Numbered from the stretch's first letter, positions 10,613-23,045 are shown. The stretch: 64,000 nucleotides of DNA from Akebia trifoliata (GCA_017979445.1 CM030714.1:39320308-39384307), one strand, 5' to 3'. The notes: a model not told the origin generated them from the letters alone. A program made the numbers and translations.

Positions 10613-12585
10613 GATCTTGATTTCTTTTAATTTTCTTTTCGATCTATCATTTTTTATGATTTTGGAACCCTATTATCGATTCTTAGTTAGATCTGATTTG
10701 GTTTGTTAGTTTTCAGTTGAGATCGTTGCATTTCTTAGGTGGAATTCTGATCGATGTAGGGTTTAATGTCTTGTTTGATCTTTTAAGAATATTTTTTGTT
10801 TCTTTACTTAGGGTTTTTGCTAATCTCTTGCTTGTTTAGCAACTCAGACACCCAACCCTATCAATTGGTTTTCCAACACAGAATTCCAGCTCAATAGATC
10901 TGGGTGGCATGGCACAGTAGGCCTAGAGGGCATGTAGTCCTCTTGGATTTGGGAATTTATAACTCTTGGAACTTGCCTACTTAATCCACGAATTAGAGTT
11001 GATTCATGGAAATTTCAAATCCAACTCTACAATCCAAACAGGCCTTAATAGTTTTATTTTAGAGAGAATTACAAAAAGATATCACAGAACTGATATTAGA
11101 AAAATTATTCAGTGATCCTGATCCTGGATCATGGCAGCATCCTTTTTTTTTTTTTTGATAATTGGGTATCCCTATGGACGGCAAACCGGGCCAAACTGAA
11201 TGTGGTCATTGTTGAAGAACTTGTGTAATAGGAGGGATTACCTAGTTGTTTGCTTGTAATTGAATTCTATGTTTTACAAAAAATGCTCAATTGTGTTGAT
11301 TGATGAACATCACAGTTGCAGTGTATTTGAATATGCTTCTCCAACTCGCATTTCTGGCCCTGTGGAATATATTGATAATGACTGAATAGGTGTTGGTTGG
11401 AGTAGGAAATTTACTTTTGCAAAGGTACTTTCTTATAATCAAGCATATAAAACAGTAGTATTTTGGTTTTACCTTGAGTTCCATTCTGCTTTGTTACACA
11501 TGACTATACTAGGTGCATCAAACTATGGGCATTTCAGAATATTAAATTTATTCAAAGGGATATTAGAATGTGTTAATATGAATAATATTTGCAATGGTTG
11601 GGAACTGGTGGGATTCAAACCAAGATTGATTGTTTGGGTCCGATTGGCCATTCTCTGCCGTTTTAGTAATAAACACAATATTTCAGTTTTGAGAACATCT
11701 ATTTTTAAGTGTGGACATTTATTTGTAATATAACTTTGCAGGCTATAGTACCATGCAACAGAAAGCTAATCAATCCAAAACACATGGGTGGCATTAGAAC
11801 CTAGTGTATATCAGGTACAATAGCTTATATGGGCTTTGTTGCCTATGCCTGAAGCGGGGGAGAAAAATCTTGGAATATCTATATAGTCTGCAAAATCCTG
11901 ACAAAAATGATGTCCATTCATGTGAACTTGTTCGATTTCCTATTTTATTCTTTGCTTTTCATTTTTATATGGTTTTATTACTAAAGCTGCTACAATTTGC
12001 TAATCTTATATGTATGTTTTCATGATTAATTGGTATAGATATAAAGTGCTTCTCTTCCAGAGATGAGGTGCATTTTTATTGCAAGAGTTGTTTGATTAAG
12101 TAGACAAGAGAGTCTCTTAAGTAGTAGTCTATGCTTTATGTTTAATCCAAATATGCTTAGGAGCTATTACTCTAGTTGTTTATGAGTTCTATATATGGAT
12201 CACTATGAGGACTAGTGATATGAAAGGAACACTTTAAATCTGTTGAGATGCCTGCCCCATCGTAGGATGCAGGACTTTAGCCACAATATCCATTTTAATA
12301 GGTTTACAAGTTATATAAGCACAAAATAACATATTCTGTTATTTGAAATCGCAACTTGTATTATTTTTAAATTTTATATATTTGAGTGATAGTTGTGGTA
12401 ATGTACTTTTTTGGAGTCCATGCTTGTTGGAATATAAGGTGGTTTCTTCTTTTGATGTGTTAATTGTCCTACATTTGTCTTTGCTAGCATCAGTGGCCCC
12501 TAGCAGTGGTGCAATCAATATTATTTTTTTTGTGTATGTCATATTCATAATTGATTTTATATTGATTGTTTCTAAGGCCTAATAG

Positions 12586-13294
12586 CTTTGATATCCTTCA
12601 AGGACACTCGAAAGCTACCATGCTTTGGATATTAAACAATGCAGCGCAGGGAATTTTGTACTTATTTTTCTTCAAATATGTAAGTTAGATTGTTCTTCTT
12701 CAATTTTCTTATTCTTCACCAAATCTTTAAGTAGGATATACTGCATCAAGTATCACAGACACTAAAATGAGAACAAAAAATTCCCATGTCAGACATCTTG
12801 AGAAAGTTGTAGGGGAAAATGCTTAATAAATTTATCTTTTCTGTTTTATTTTTATTGTTTATGCATTGTTGCTTTAGTTTTTACATACAACTCTCTAGTA
12901 CACTCATTCTAAATTGGTGGCTTTTATGAACTAGTGTTCTATACATTAGTAAATATTTCTGTAGAATCCATTTTAATCGAAACTTTCTTTAATACATGCA
13001 GACACAATTTTGAAGAAATATTCATCAACCGTTGCTACAATTTTTACGGGCATGGCATTAGCTGCATTATTTGGTCATAAACTGACGATAAACTTTATGC
13101 TAGGAATCTCTGTTGTGTTTATCTCAATGCACCAGGTAATTAATCATTGAAGTAAAGAAACAGAGAATTGTGTGTGCTCCTTTTATATTGACTTTCTTTT
13201 TCTTTGTTTTTCAGTTTTTTTCACCTCTTTCAAAAGTCAAAGACGAACCGCAAAATGGAACTCTGGAAATGATGGATGTTCAGAACAACCACAG
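12586..13294 (+). pseudogene. Captured exons of a CMP-sialic acid transporter-like nucleotide-sugar transporter
   Basis: Three consecutive exon-like pieces with splice sites match the C-terminal part of plant CMP-sialic-acid/UDP-galactose transporter homologues, which are multi-pass Golgi/ER membrane proteins exchanging nucleotide sugars. Piece 1 (12586-12679) reads [20 protein letters not shown] and continues to FFFKY. Piece 2 (13002-13135) reads [16 protein letters not shown], then a hydrophobic membrane segment ending FISMHQ. Piece 3 (13215-13294) reads FFSPLSKVKDEPQNGT and continues to NNHR. Pieces 2 and 3 join in phase. Pieces 1 and 2 do not, because about four bases (the expected Ala codon plus G) are missing at the donor of piece 1. 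The seven or so upstream membrane helices of the family are absent. This is a transduplicated fragment rather than a working transporter. The frames themselves contain no stops, so capture may be fairly recent. Confidence 0.8.
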
Positions 13295-13547
13295 GTGTGT
13301 GTTCTCTATGTAGACATATGGCAGTGTCACCATTGTGAAGCATAACTTAGTAGCATTTTTAAAAAAAAAAACAGCGTGAGGTGCAAGCCTCCCTCCTTAG
13401 AATGAATGATGTTCACGCATCCATGAGTGCCTCATGGCTCATCTGTTCACGTTAAAACATTTTAAGTCTTCTAGTTCTAGTTTCCATTTTATTTTTCTTC
13501 AGTACAATGTGTTATAGTCAAGTTTCACCTCTACTGAAGTGCTTTAA

Positions 13548-13754
13548 CATATTTGCTTCTCTTCAAAGCACATTTATAATAATTATGATTACAACATGAT
13601 TGTTTGGTGACAGTGTTCAAGAACTGCTTGTTAAGATCTAGAACTGTGTTTTTTGGTAAAAGTAACTTATGCATACTAGATAGTGAAAATTCTTGGCTGA
13701 CATATTTGCTTCTCTTCAAAGCACATTTATAATAATTATGATTACAACATGATT
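13548..13754. repeat. Direct repeat of about 54 bp within the CACTA element
   Basis: The phrase starting acatatttgcttctcttcaa and running to acaacatgatt occurs at about 13548 and again at about 13700, roughly 152 bp apart and essentially identical. It is a recent local duplication downstream of the captured exons. Confidence 0.8.
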
Positions 13755-13936
13755 AGTTTCTTGCTTGTTGATCGGTTTTTTATTTTATCAATTTCATTTT
13801 CATCACTTTTTCATTGAGAATCCTTCACTTGGTAATGTTTAAAAAATAATAACATCTAATAAAATTTGATTTTTTGTTGTCAACACGGACTCTGAGTCCT
13901 TTATCTTAGGTATTTTTATTTGTATTCAATTTATTT

Positions 13937-14164
13937 ATGCTTCTAATTGGACTACCTTTAGAGTTGAACAGTGGACATGAAGGTTTCTCACTTTATAGTC
14001 TTTGGTTGATCAGGAGCATTTGCTATTCAGACACTCATTTGAAGGTGCGGAAGCTCATCGTGAGAGTATGTAATGTGGTGACACGAAAGACTGTTCGATT
14101 GGTAGTTGCGGGCATTGTGGGGATCTTAAAGAAGATAGGGAGGGATGGTATTGCTTCTTTGTAG
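13937..14164 (+). other. Unassigned 75-codon open frame in the CACTA element
   Basis: An open frame beginning MLLIGLPLELNSGHEGF and ending in a basic stretch (GIVGILKKIGRDG). A cag acceptor-like site inside it (before GAGCATTTGC) would accept the phase of the last captured transporter exon, but the residues do not match the transporter's usual C-terminus. It may be another captured fragment or chance. No function is assigned. Confidence 0.25.
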
Positions 14165-14746
14165 GCACTTATGCTTGTGTAACGATTGTGAAGGGTTTAT
14201 CGATGCATTGTAATTTGGATTTGTAAATTATGATTAATTATAACTCTTTTTGTGTATAAATTAATGTGATACAGAAACTTGATGTTTTCTATTTAGGTCT
14301 ATTTTGACCGTGGGTACTAGGAGCATATAAAAAAAACATTAAATTAAAAAAAAAAAAAAAAGTTTAGATATCAGTTTATGACAATTTTAGATATCGGTTT
14401 GTAACCGAGGTCTAGAGTCTCAAACTTTGGACATCAGTCTTATAAAATCCGATGTGTAATATGTTTTTGGGGTTAGTATATAAAGGCAGATTGGAAGGGT
14501 TTTTTACCGTTCCAAATTCTGAGTTCTGGAACGGTTTTTAACGGTTCCAAATGTTGAGATCTAAAACGGCTGCCAGCCGTTTAAATTCATTAACGACGCC
14601 ACGATTAAAGACGGTCTATAATCCGTTTCATAGTGACTTAGGAACGGTTTATAACCGTTCCGAATTGTCATATTTGTTGTAGTGTTTTCTAGAAGGATTT
14701 AGGAAAGATTTAGATTGAACAGTATTGATAACATATGATGACTAAC

Positions 14747-15024
14747 CATTACGTAAAAACTGGAAAATTTGACGGGCCAAGGCCCACGAATTTTAGAAAC
14801 TGAATTTTGACGGTCTAGGACCGTCGAAATTCTTGATGTTATCAAATTTGACGGCTTAGAACTATCGAATTTCTCTCATCCTTCATTAATTTGATAGTTT
14901 CAGCCCGTAAAAAAAAAAAATTTTAACAATGAAAAATTTGACGCCAATTCAACCTCTTGGTCCATTGAATTTTATGAAAATTGAAGGCCCAAGATCGTCA
15001 AATTTGGGCTATTTTCACATTGTG
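14747..15024. mobile_element. Short inverted-repeat element, AAATTTGACGG family, about 278 bp
   Basis: The left end is cattacgtaaaaactgg and the right end ttttcacattgtg. The reverse complement of the right end lines up with the left end over about 30 bp (both reach AAATTTGACG). Interior words aaatttgacgg and ccgtcgaa alternate in both orientations. Related to 5605-5751. Termini of the form CAnnAnGTAAAA suggest a decayed CACTA-type MITE. The flanking 3-mers (aac/aat) do not match perfectly. Confidence 0.5.
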
Positions 15025-15170
15025 AATCCTTAGTTAAATTTACTATCCAATCTAACTGGATACAATATGAGCATGGGCCTGTATTGAGTAGTGAGTATTT
15101 GGGATTATGCTATGATCTAAAAGCCCGAGTCTTTAGATTAGTTGGGCTTGGGTTGAGTGCTGTAAGAAAT

Positions 15171-16256
15171 ATGGCTTCATCATCCCAATTTATTCTTATG
15201 ATCAAATCTACTTCTTCTAAATCTTTGATTTCTTCAAACAATGAGAGCTCATCCATTGAGGATCAAGATATGGCTACCCAGCATTATAAAAAATGAGTGC
15301 AAAAGACAACTAATTTATTTCTAGCTCAAATGCTAGCAACACTCTTACAACTAGTAGGGAACAGACGGTTTATCAAGTGTGATAAAGAAAGAACCCATCT
15401 ACAGATATAAAGAGATTATTTCTTTGAGAATTGCACATATCCAACTGACTACTTTCATTGACATTACCGAATGCGATGAGAGCTTTTTCACATTTTGAAT
15501 AACATTGAAGCGTATAACAAATACTTCGTCCAAACAAAATGATTGTTATGATTGTTTGGAGTGTTCTTCCATACAAAAGATGACAACTGCAATACGTATA
15601 GTTACGTACACCTAAAGATTGGCTAGAACACTATGATCCAAAGCTTGAAGCGTTTTTGTGAGGCTATAATTACATTGTACAAGGCACAGTACATGCGTTC
15701 ATCAAATGAGCAAGACATTGCACGTTTGCTTCAAGAAGGAAAGGAAAGAAGATTCCTAGGTATGCTTGGCTCTTTAGACTATATGCTTTAGAAGTAAAAG
15801 AACTGTCTCACTACGTGGCATAGCAGGCATAGAGGTCATCATCATAAGCCTACCCTCATATTGGAGGCATTTACATCGAAAGATTTGTAGATTAGCATGC
15901 TTTCTTTGGTATGCTAGGTTCTCACAATGGCATGAATGTCATAGATCATTCCTTACTACTCGACAATCTCATCCATGATAAAATCTCTCTGGTTAATTAC
16001 AAGGTAAATAGGTGTCAACATACACTAGGGTATTATCTAAATAATGATATATATCCTCAATGGAAAACTTTGATACAAATGATTGAGCACCCAACAACAG
16101 GAAAGGTGAAATTGTTTGCTAAAAAATAAAAAAGTTATAAAAAAAAAGGACATCGAATGAATGTTTGGCATTTTGCAAATCAATTGGGGTATAACGCAAA
16201 GACATATGTGTTATTAGAATAAAGATGATCTTTGCATCATAATGAAGATGCACATC
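15171..16256 (+). pseudogene. PIF/Harbinger transposase (HARBI1/ALP1-like), decayed
   Basis: Across several frames and stops the family order is preserved. There is an N-terminal Ser-rich segment from ATG 15171 (MASSSQFILMIKSTSSKSL). Next come DYFFENCTYPTDYF and YRMR near 15410-15480, then SLKRFCEAIITLYKAQYMRS near 15640. ARLLQEGKERRFLGMLGSLD follows near 15720, then KNCLTTWH near 15800. GSHNGMNVIDHSLLLDNL near 15920 holds the conserved aspartate segment of the DDE fold, and LGYYLNNDIYPQWKTLIQMI lies near 16035. At least six in-frame stops or shifts are seen, so no active enzyme is made. It faces the Myb-like ORF1 at 18926-19489, and together they are the two genes of one element. Confidence 0.75.
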
Positions 16257-18925
16257 ATACTACATGTTCGTCATGTAAAGATGTTTCTGAAAAGAACAAG
16301 AACAAAATATAAAATTAAAATTAAAAATCTACTTTAAATTGACAAGTAAAGTTGTTTCACTAAGAATTAAGGGACTAATATTCAAATTTTTAGAAAATCA
16401 AAGAAAAATGATATGATTTTGTAGACTAAACTAAAAATTTTCTGGATTGAAAAATATCTAAGGAGACTGATTCCACCAAGGATAATTAATTTAAATAAAT
16501 TTATTTCCAAGTTATTTTTGGATAACTCAAATTAAGAAATTGATAGAAGTTCTTGATTCGAAAAGTATAATAATAAATATCCTTAGTTTTTATAAATCTA
16601 AGAATTGTCTAACATTTCCTTTCTTTCAAAATTTTTATTACCCAATGATCTTACATCACAACAAACATTTGATATTATGGGTTCTCCCAATTAGTAACGA
16701 ATTATATCAAGATGAAGGATAATGAGAAATAAATCGAAAATACTGAAGAAATAAAATTTGAAATAGAAATCTATTTTAACAATGAAAATATCAAGATCTA
16801 GAAGAATAAACTAAAAACAAACAATAATCTTGACTTCATCAATCTCCCTAGATTGGGATATTAGTCAAAATTCATTATAGAAATCAATAAGTAACATAAA
16901 ATCAAAAGTATATTCAATTATTATGGATCTCTTGAATTAACTTGAACAATGTGTCTTCAAATTAAAAAAATAAATAAATTAAAACCTAAAATATAAAAAG
17001 AGAAGAAAAATATATTAGGAAATGAAAGAGAAATAGAGAGGTCAAAGAAAGAGACAAAAAATTAGAGATTTAATATCTTTTCATAAATAAAATTAGGATT
17101 ACTTTGACAATACATTTTTTCGTCTAAATTTAATCTTCTATAAGAAATAAAAATATGTTCTCTTCTTAATTAGAGTTCTAGTTCCACTGAGCTTGCTTTG
17201 TTTTATTAATTGAGTCAAAAATTATATCCAAAATGGTCAAATATGACAGATTTGGAGTCTTTGACTTGTTATGCATTTTTAAATAATTCGAAGTTTGAAT
17301 GAGATTTGCTTCATGAAATACGAATTTACTTTCCTTCGAATTAATTTGCTAACCTTAAAATATCGTCTTATTTCGATAATTCAGTCAAAAATTATTAATA
17401 AAATGGCATGATGTGATAGATTCAAATTTTGATTATGTCAATTCAGTATTATCAAATCTCTTGGACCGTGTTTTGACTTTAACTTTGACCTTAAAATTTG
17501 ATTTTTTCTCATTATTTAATTATTTAATTTTCATATGTTTTGTCTACAAAAATAAACATAATTAAACCTTCAAAATTTGTGAATATATATGTAATTTAGT
17601 CAGTAAAATATAATTTATATAAATTAACTATGATGTATGATTTTATGAAGAAATTGTAGCTCTAGGTTAGAAAATATGATTAAGTGCTTTATAAACTAAT
17701 GGAAAAATACATAATTTTAGGCACTTAACACTACACAACACGATCATTGAAAACGAATGAGGCATCAACGTTGAAAGATGGATACCTCCACTAGAGGAGA
17801 TTATCTTTCCTCCAGAATACTGTTGAAACCCAACATTTTTGGTAGCACACATAACATCTCATCTTAATGAGATTTGTAATAGAAGATCAAATAAGTTGTT
17901 GAAATTTGATCTTATTGAACATTTGTGAAATCAGTTCGATGATCAAATTATTTAAAATATTGCTCCATTTAGAGACTTATTTGGTATTTCAAATTTATGT
18001 TATTTTTGTGATTTTTCAATCGTGTTATTGTTCTCAAAGAATATATTTTCATTTAAGTAATTAAAACCTATTAATTTAAATTCAAATTCCATTTATTGAA
18101 TTAAAACGTTATCTATTACTTATATTAAAATAAAGTAGTACCAAATATATTTATGGAATTAAAATCACTGCATATTACATATATTAAGTAAAACTCTACT
18201 ACCAGTTGATCCATTTCCAAAGCACTCTCGTATTCAAGTCAAAATTGCTTCTTGTAGTGTAATAACCTAGGTTTTCCCTTTTTCTGTAGGAATCAAATTT
18301 AGATTAGTCATCATGATATATTTCTCCCACCTCATTCGCTCTTGCTTATGTTTGATGGCAATTTTGATTTGTTCTTATTCGCATTTAGCATCTAACATCA
18401 ATCATTATTGTTCTTATTTGCTTAAATTATCAGTTGATCTCTTTCATGTGCCATAATAATTTATTTTTCATCTTTTGGTCTTTTCTCAAGTTTTTAAATT
18501 CTTGGACGACTAAGTTTACAGCATCTACATTCTTTTTTCAATGCATGTTCATTGTTGTTTTTCTTTTAGGAAGTTGTGGTAACTCGTGAAATTCATGACT
18601 GAATGGTGAATCTTTAGCGTCGAGGCTAATGAATCCTACAGCCAAACCCAGTGTTGTTGGAGTAGAAGGATTCGATGAATCTCTAGTTTCATCAACATCC
18701 ACATTGATACTTTCTCTCTTTCTTTGTGTAATCTTTTTTTGTTTATGTTATTTGGTATAAGTAAACCATTTTAGGTTGTCTTTGAGCAGTAGCCAACAAC
18801 CATCCCATTTAAAATGATGTGATTCTTTTTCATAATATAATTAATTTATAACCCTATCACAAATATGAAATAATTGAAATTAATCTTAATTTAAATAAAT
18901 CATATGAGAAATATATGTCAACTAA
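16257..18925. other. AT-rich interior of the Harbinger element, no gene recognised
   Basis: About 2.7 kb, strongly A+T-rich, with no coding domain. A cttgtagtg word at about 18250 resembles a CACTA right end, but no partner CACTACAA was found to its left. This stretch may include secondary insertions. Confidence 0.4.
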
Positions 18926-19489
18926 CTAACTTATTGAATCTTCAACATTGTATCCACTTGATGGATATCTCTTATTTGTGCGAACGTATCCAAAATACTT
19001 ATTGAGGTGGAATTGGATGTTCAACCATCGGTTCATCAAATCTAAGCTTATTCTCTTTGTCGTATAACCCAAAATATTGTCAAACTCGTCACAAATTTGA
19101 TCCCATAATTTTTCTCTTTCTTGATGGGTATCTGTGATTGCATATTTCGAAACATGCAACCAAGCTCTACACAATGTTTTGTGTTCCTCCTTACTCCAAT
19201 TAGGATTCATTTCATTTTATTGTGTTTGATTTTTTTTTCTCTTTTGGGGTTATGGGAGGTTGTGTATCATTAGTCTGAGAAGGTTGATGAGATAAAAATT
19301 GTGATTGATTAGAAAAAATTGAGGTGGATTAAACATATACTGAGAATCAAATTGTGAACATACTTGGGAGTGGTTATATTGATTGAAGAATGGAGGTGGA
19401 TGATCGATAGTGGGAGAATGAGGAATGGAGAAACCAAATAATGAAAGAATTTGAGGAAATTTTGATAGTGTAGAAAATTTGGAGAACAT
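18926..19489 (-). pseudogene. PIF/Harbinger ORF1 protein with Myb/SANT-like domain, interrupted
   Basis: The C-terminal frame (19210 to 18926) reads NPNWSKEEHKTLCRAWLHVS, then EREKLWDQICDEFDN and LMNRWLNIQFHLNKYFGYV. This is the SANT/Myb-like trihelix domain of Harbinger ORF1 proteins, often annotated as glutathione S-transferase T3-like. These proteins bind the transposon ends and help the transposase enter the nucleus. The N-terminal frame (19489 to 19250) is Phe/Pro/Asn/Gln-rich (FPQILSLFGFSIPHSPTIDH), as is usual for this protein. The two frames are separated by a stop and a short gap. The protein also ends early after the domain (SSGYNVEDSIS). Confidence 0.65.
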
Positions 19490-19763
19490 TTAAAAGAATT
19501 TATAGTGTAAGGTATATGAGAACAAAACGGTCAAATTTCCAATTGTTAATATGTTATTTAAATTTAAATTATTAAAAAATTGAAGCAATCGTTGTTTAAA
19601 AAAAAATCCCTTACAATGAAATAGTGGGTTTTAACAAGTTGACGTGGCTAACCAAACTACCAACCACAGATAACAAACATTTAGCATCAGATGCATTTAA
19701 CCCATTTTTAATGTGTCCATAGGAGTGGAATTCACTGGTTAGATTCTATCGTCTGATATTAAC

Positions 19764-19782
19764 ACTTCAATTGTGGATGCTC
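19764..19782. repeat. Probable right terminus of the Harbinger element with TTA target site
   Basis: The outward end cttcaattgtggatgctc is followed by TTA (19783-19785). Read inward, GAGCATCCACAATTG is typical of plant PIF/Harbinger ends. The left terminus was not found near 15 kb, so that end may be deleted. Confidence 0.4.
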
Positions 19783-19785
19783 TTA

Positions 19786-22700
19786 GAGGGTGCTACTTGA
19801 TTGTTCATGTCAACATCCCAATCAAGTGGGATCTTGAACACTTTAGATGCTCATAGTTCCTATGAAGTTGAGGTTGGTGTTGTACTTTAGATTGTTTGGC
19901 TAACTTTTAATTATAACACACAAATTTTTTAAATCAAATAATTTTTCAATAATATAGATTGTCTTACTTTATTTTTTCACAATTCTAGATTTTATTGGAC
20001 TCATAAATTCCAAAAATATAGAGGCTTTTTTGCAGTTATTTCGATAGTTACTCATCCCAACTTGAGAACTTGGGATCAGGGTTAGATTTTTTAGATCAAG
20101 CATCTGATTATTTTCTTCATTAATCACTAGGTTCATTCAAATCGAAGGTGTTGTAGTTGTCACTTCTTGTCGTCAAAATCATATGGACATCCTTGAGGAT
20201 GCGATGGGGGGTTTTAGATCACTTAATTGTGTGAGTAGAAATGGGCTTGGATCTCCTTGAAACTTTATTTTTGAGTGTCCAAAAAATTATTGTACCTTCA
20301 AAACCCTAGCTGCATCAAGGGTACCTCTCAAAAACAGAAATGAATGCAAAATTACATAATTTGATATTTTCCAATTCATTCCATTTCAAAACAAAACTCA
20401 AAAAAAATATCAAAATCCGATAGGTGGTGAATGCAACGTGGAGTGCATGGGTTAGAATTCCAATTCATAAATGAAGCATGAAAATATACGTAGTATGCGT
20501 TGCCATTTTTTTACTCGTTGATGGGAGCCATGTTGTGAAAATTGACAAGAAAAACAAGTACACAATGCAAAATAAAGAAGAAACACAAACATGAACACAG
20601 AGATTTACGTGATTCACCTTTTTTGTTGGCTACTACCTTAGAGGAGGTCAATCTTTTTCACTATATCAAGTAACGATTACAAAAAAAGAAAAAAAAATAC
20701 CTCCTCCGCCTCCTCTCACTCAAACTTGTTTTCTTTCTCAACAAGAAAATCCTAGGTTGAAGTTATAACATTATACTTTGAGTTAGGCTTCATTACATAA
20801 ATACCCTTAGAAACATAGATAATTCCCATTATGTCCCTCAAAAAAATTTGACCCTCAAACCCCCCACTTGCCATTACGGCTACGGTAACTCGAGAACCTA
20901 ATGCACGATTATCTACGTACTAAAATCCCAATCACAAGCTAAATACAATACAACTCTACACAACAAGCCAATCATCTTTGGGTTCAACCTTCATCATAAA
21001 TATTACATTTCTCAAGGTTATCCAAAGGACTCATGGAGAGTGCAATCTTAGGAATAAGTGGAGAGAAAGATTCAAGGATAGTGTTCGGCCTTAAGGACAA
21101 GGAATGGTGAAATTATGAGGAGCTCGGATGGGAGGAGGCGGTGTCACCATCGTTGATCCCTCTTAGAGAACAGGCAAGCTTAAGAGTAACAAAGATAGCT
21201 CGTGCCTCTTAATTATTTGGGGTATGATGTATAGTTTCGTTAATTGGTGCATTTTTAAATAAAAAATGATGTGGCAAAGAAACTTCCATTAACAAAACTC
21301 CTGCCAACTTACTCACCTTAATGTGACAAAGCATATATAGATGATGGGAAACTCCACCAAATTGAACTCCCTATTTCGAGAGGCTTGTTTGGAAGGTGGA
21401 TTTGAACTCCAAGAGATTAACTCATGGGATTAATTACTTATAGATTGCAAGTTGTTGATTTTGCCCAAATAAAAAATATTCCCATTTTGTAGTGGTTCGA
21501 GGTTTGGTGACAAATGAAGAATGAATTTGGAAAAAAAAAACATGATCCCAACTGTTTAAGACAAAATCCAGTGGTTGAGATTTACCCTCGAGATAAGTTT
21601 ACTTGAGATGTATGTTATGGAGATACGTAAAACTCTTGGTCATTGTGTAAGCATAACTTTCAATACAAACAATGTGCCTACATATCCATAAATAGATTTG
21701 CATATAGATTAAGATGTTGAATAACAAATCATACTCTATATCGACATGGATTAATAGTTCATATTTAAGAATGATGTCAACGTTTATGGATAATTAGCTG
21801 TAATTGTCGCGACTACCATTGATATACATACTTCTTTGATTTAATCCTCTTTTGTTACTGATCTTTGATCTCTAAACTCACATTCTTCCCCTTGACCTTT
21901 CTTTATTGGATCATGTACCTTTCTTGATGGAATTGTGATCTTCAATTACCCTTTTCCTTACCACGGCTTGATCATGTAAAACCGTGTAGGTTTCTTGAAG
22001 TTCTTAATGTTCTTTAATGAAAAATCACGCACATATAGGGGAGCTAATCCAATCTTTTATAGATAGGAGTAGATGACCTAAATCCTCTCCAAGATTAGAA
22101 ACCAACCCATCGAAGGATTCTAATCCTTTTATAATAGAGATTTTCCAAAAATTAGAAACTCTCAACTGAAATTCCATGTGTTATTGATTTATTTCCTTAT
22201 TACGAAACTCATCTCATTAAAATACTAAAAGCCCATATGGCTCAATTGGCCACCAAGAAATGTGAGTTAACACATCGGATTCTAGGTTTACTGAGGCAAG
22301 ATCATATGTTTACTTATGAGTCTTTGGAGCCCTGCCCTTTTTTAATTATTAGATTTCAACCCTACTAGTTGTGCATTATGAGAGTAGTCTTATGATCTCT
22401 TTTAGACCACTTCATTTTGTTTTGCTCATAGTTTTTGAATGTTAATGCCAATCACAGTCGCAAACACCTACGCTTAGTGTCAATCAATATTATGATTTGG
22501 TTAATCAAGAATATTGATGGTGGAAACATCTTCATTATGATTGCTTTTAAAGACAAAGTCTATTGAGGATACTAGAAGGTATAATCGATTAGGACATTTT
22601 TTTTAAAGCTTAATCTTAAAAGCCTTTTTCATGCGCATGTTTGAGGAGGAAGAAAAAGAAGAATAAGGAGTGCAACCAATCTTAGGCTTGGTGGATTAAG

Positions 22701-22798
22701 GATATTGATGGTGATCAAATCATCCTAATTAGGTTTTAGGGACAAATTGTCTATTGAGAAAAATGGAAGGTATAATGGATTCGGTCATCTTTTCGGTC
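19786..22798. other. Non-coding stretch with a possible copia LTR remnant
   Basis: No gene. The interval about 20525-20830 (minus strand) has the texture of a Tork-type copia LTR, with a phrase reading ggtgaatcacgtaaatctct on the minus strand followed by T-rich sequence, but I could not define both ends. The rest is featureless AT-rich DNA. Confidence 0.35.
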
Positions 22799-22801
22799 TT
22801 A

Positions 22802-23045
22802 GTGTGTGTTTGGTAACACTTCTGAAGTCTGAATGGAGGTGGTCCACTTTTAAAATTCAGACTTTAGAAGTTTTATTTTCGTTTGTTTTAATTCAGATTT
22901 CAGACTTCATAACCAAAATTCAGAAGTTTTGAATCAACGATAGAGGGATGCTGGATGAAACTTCTGAAGTCTGATTTCTAGGTTCAAACTTCAGATGTTT
23001 CCAGACTCCAGACTTTAGTCTTTAGAAATGTTACCAAACGTAGCC
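22802..23045. mobile_element. Tourist-like MITE, 244 bp
   Basis: The left end is GTGTGTGTTTGGTAACAC and the right end (reverse complement) GGCTACGTTTGGTAACAT, with TTA on both sides (22799-22801 and 23046-23048). Internal words cttctgaagtctga occur in both orientations. TTA duplication and a GTTTGGTAAC-type end fit the PIF/Harbinger superfamily. There is no coding capacity. Confidence 0.75.

Larger units (their letters stand above)
10285..14684 (+). mobile_element. CACTA (En/Spm-type) element carrying captured gene exons (Pack-CACTA), 4.4 kb
   Basis: The left end is CACTACAA (10285) and the right end TTGTAGTG (ending 14684), flanked by TTT on both sides (10282-10284 and 14685-14687). This is the 3-bp duplication expected of CACTA elements. 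Subterminal zones carry many copies of ccgtttc/aacggttc-type words in both orientations (10310-10400 and 14470-14665), the usual transposase-binding region. No transposase gene is present, so the element is non-autonomous. Inside are a leader-like segment (about 10440-10607) followed by a GTAAGA donor, and three exons of a nucleotide-sugar transporter (listed separately) on the + strand. Confidence 0.85.

Noticed and set aside
18245..18256. CACTA-like right end cttgtagtg
   Set aside because: No matching CACTACAA left end or 3-bp duplication could be found nearby. A 9-bp match in AT-rich DNA is weak.
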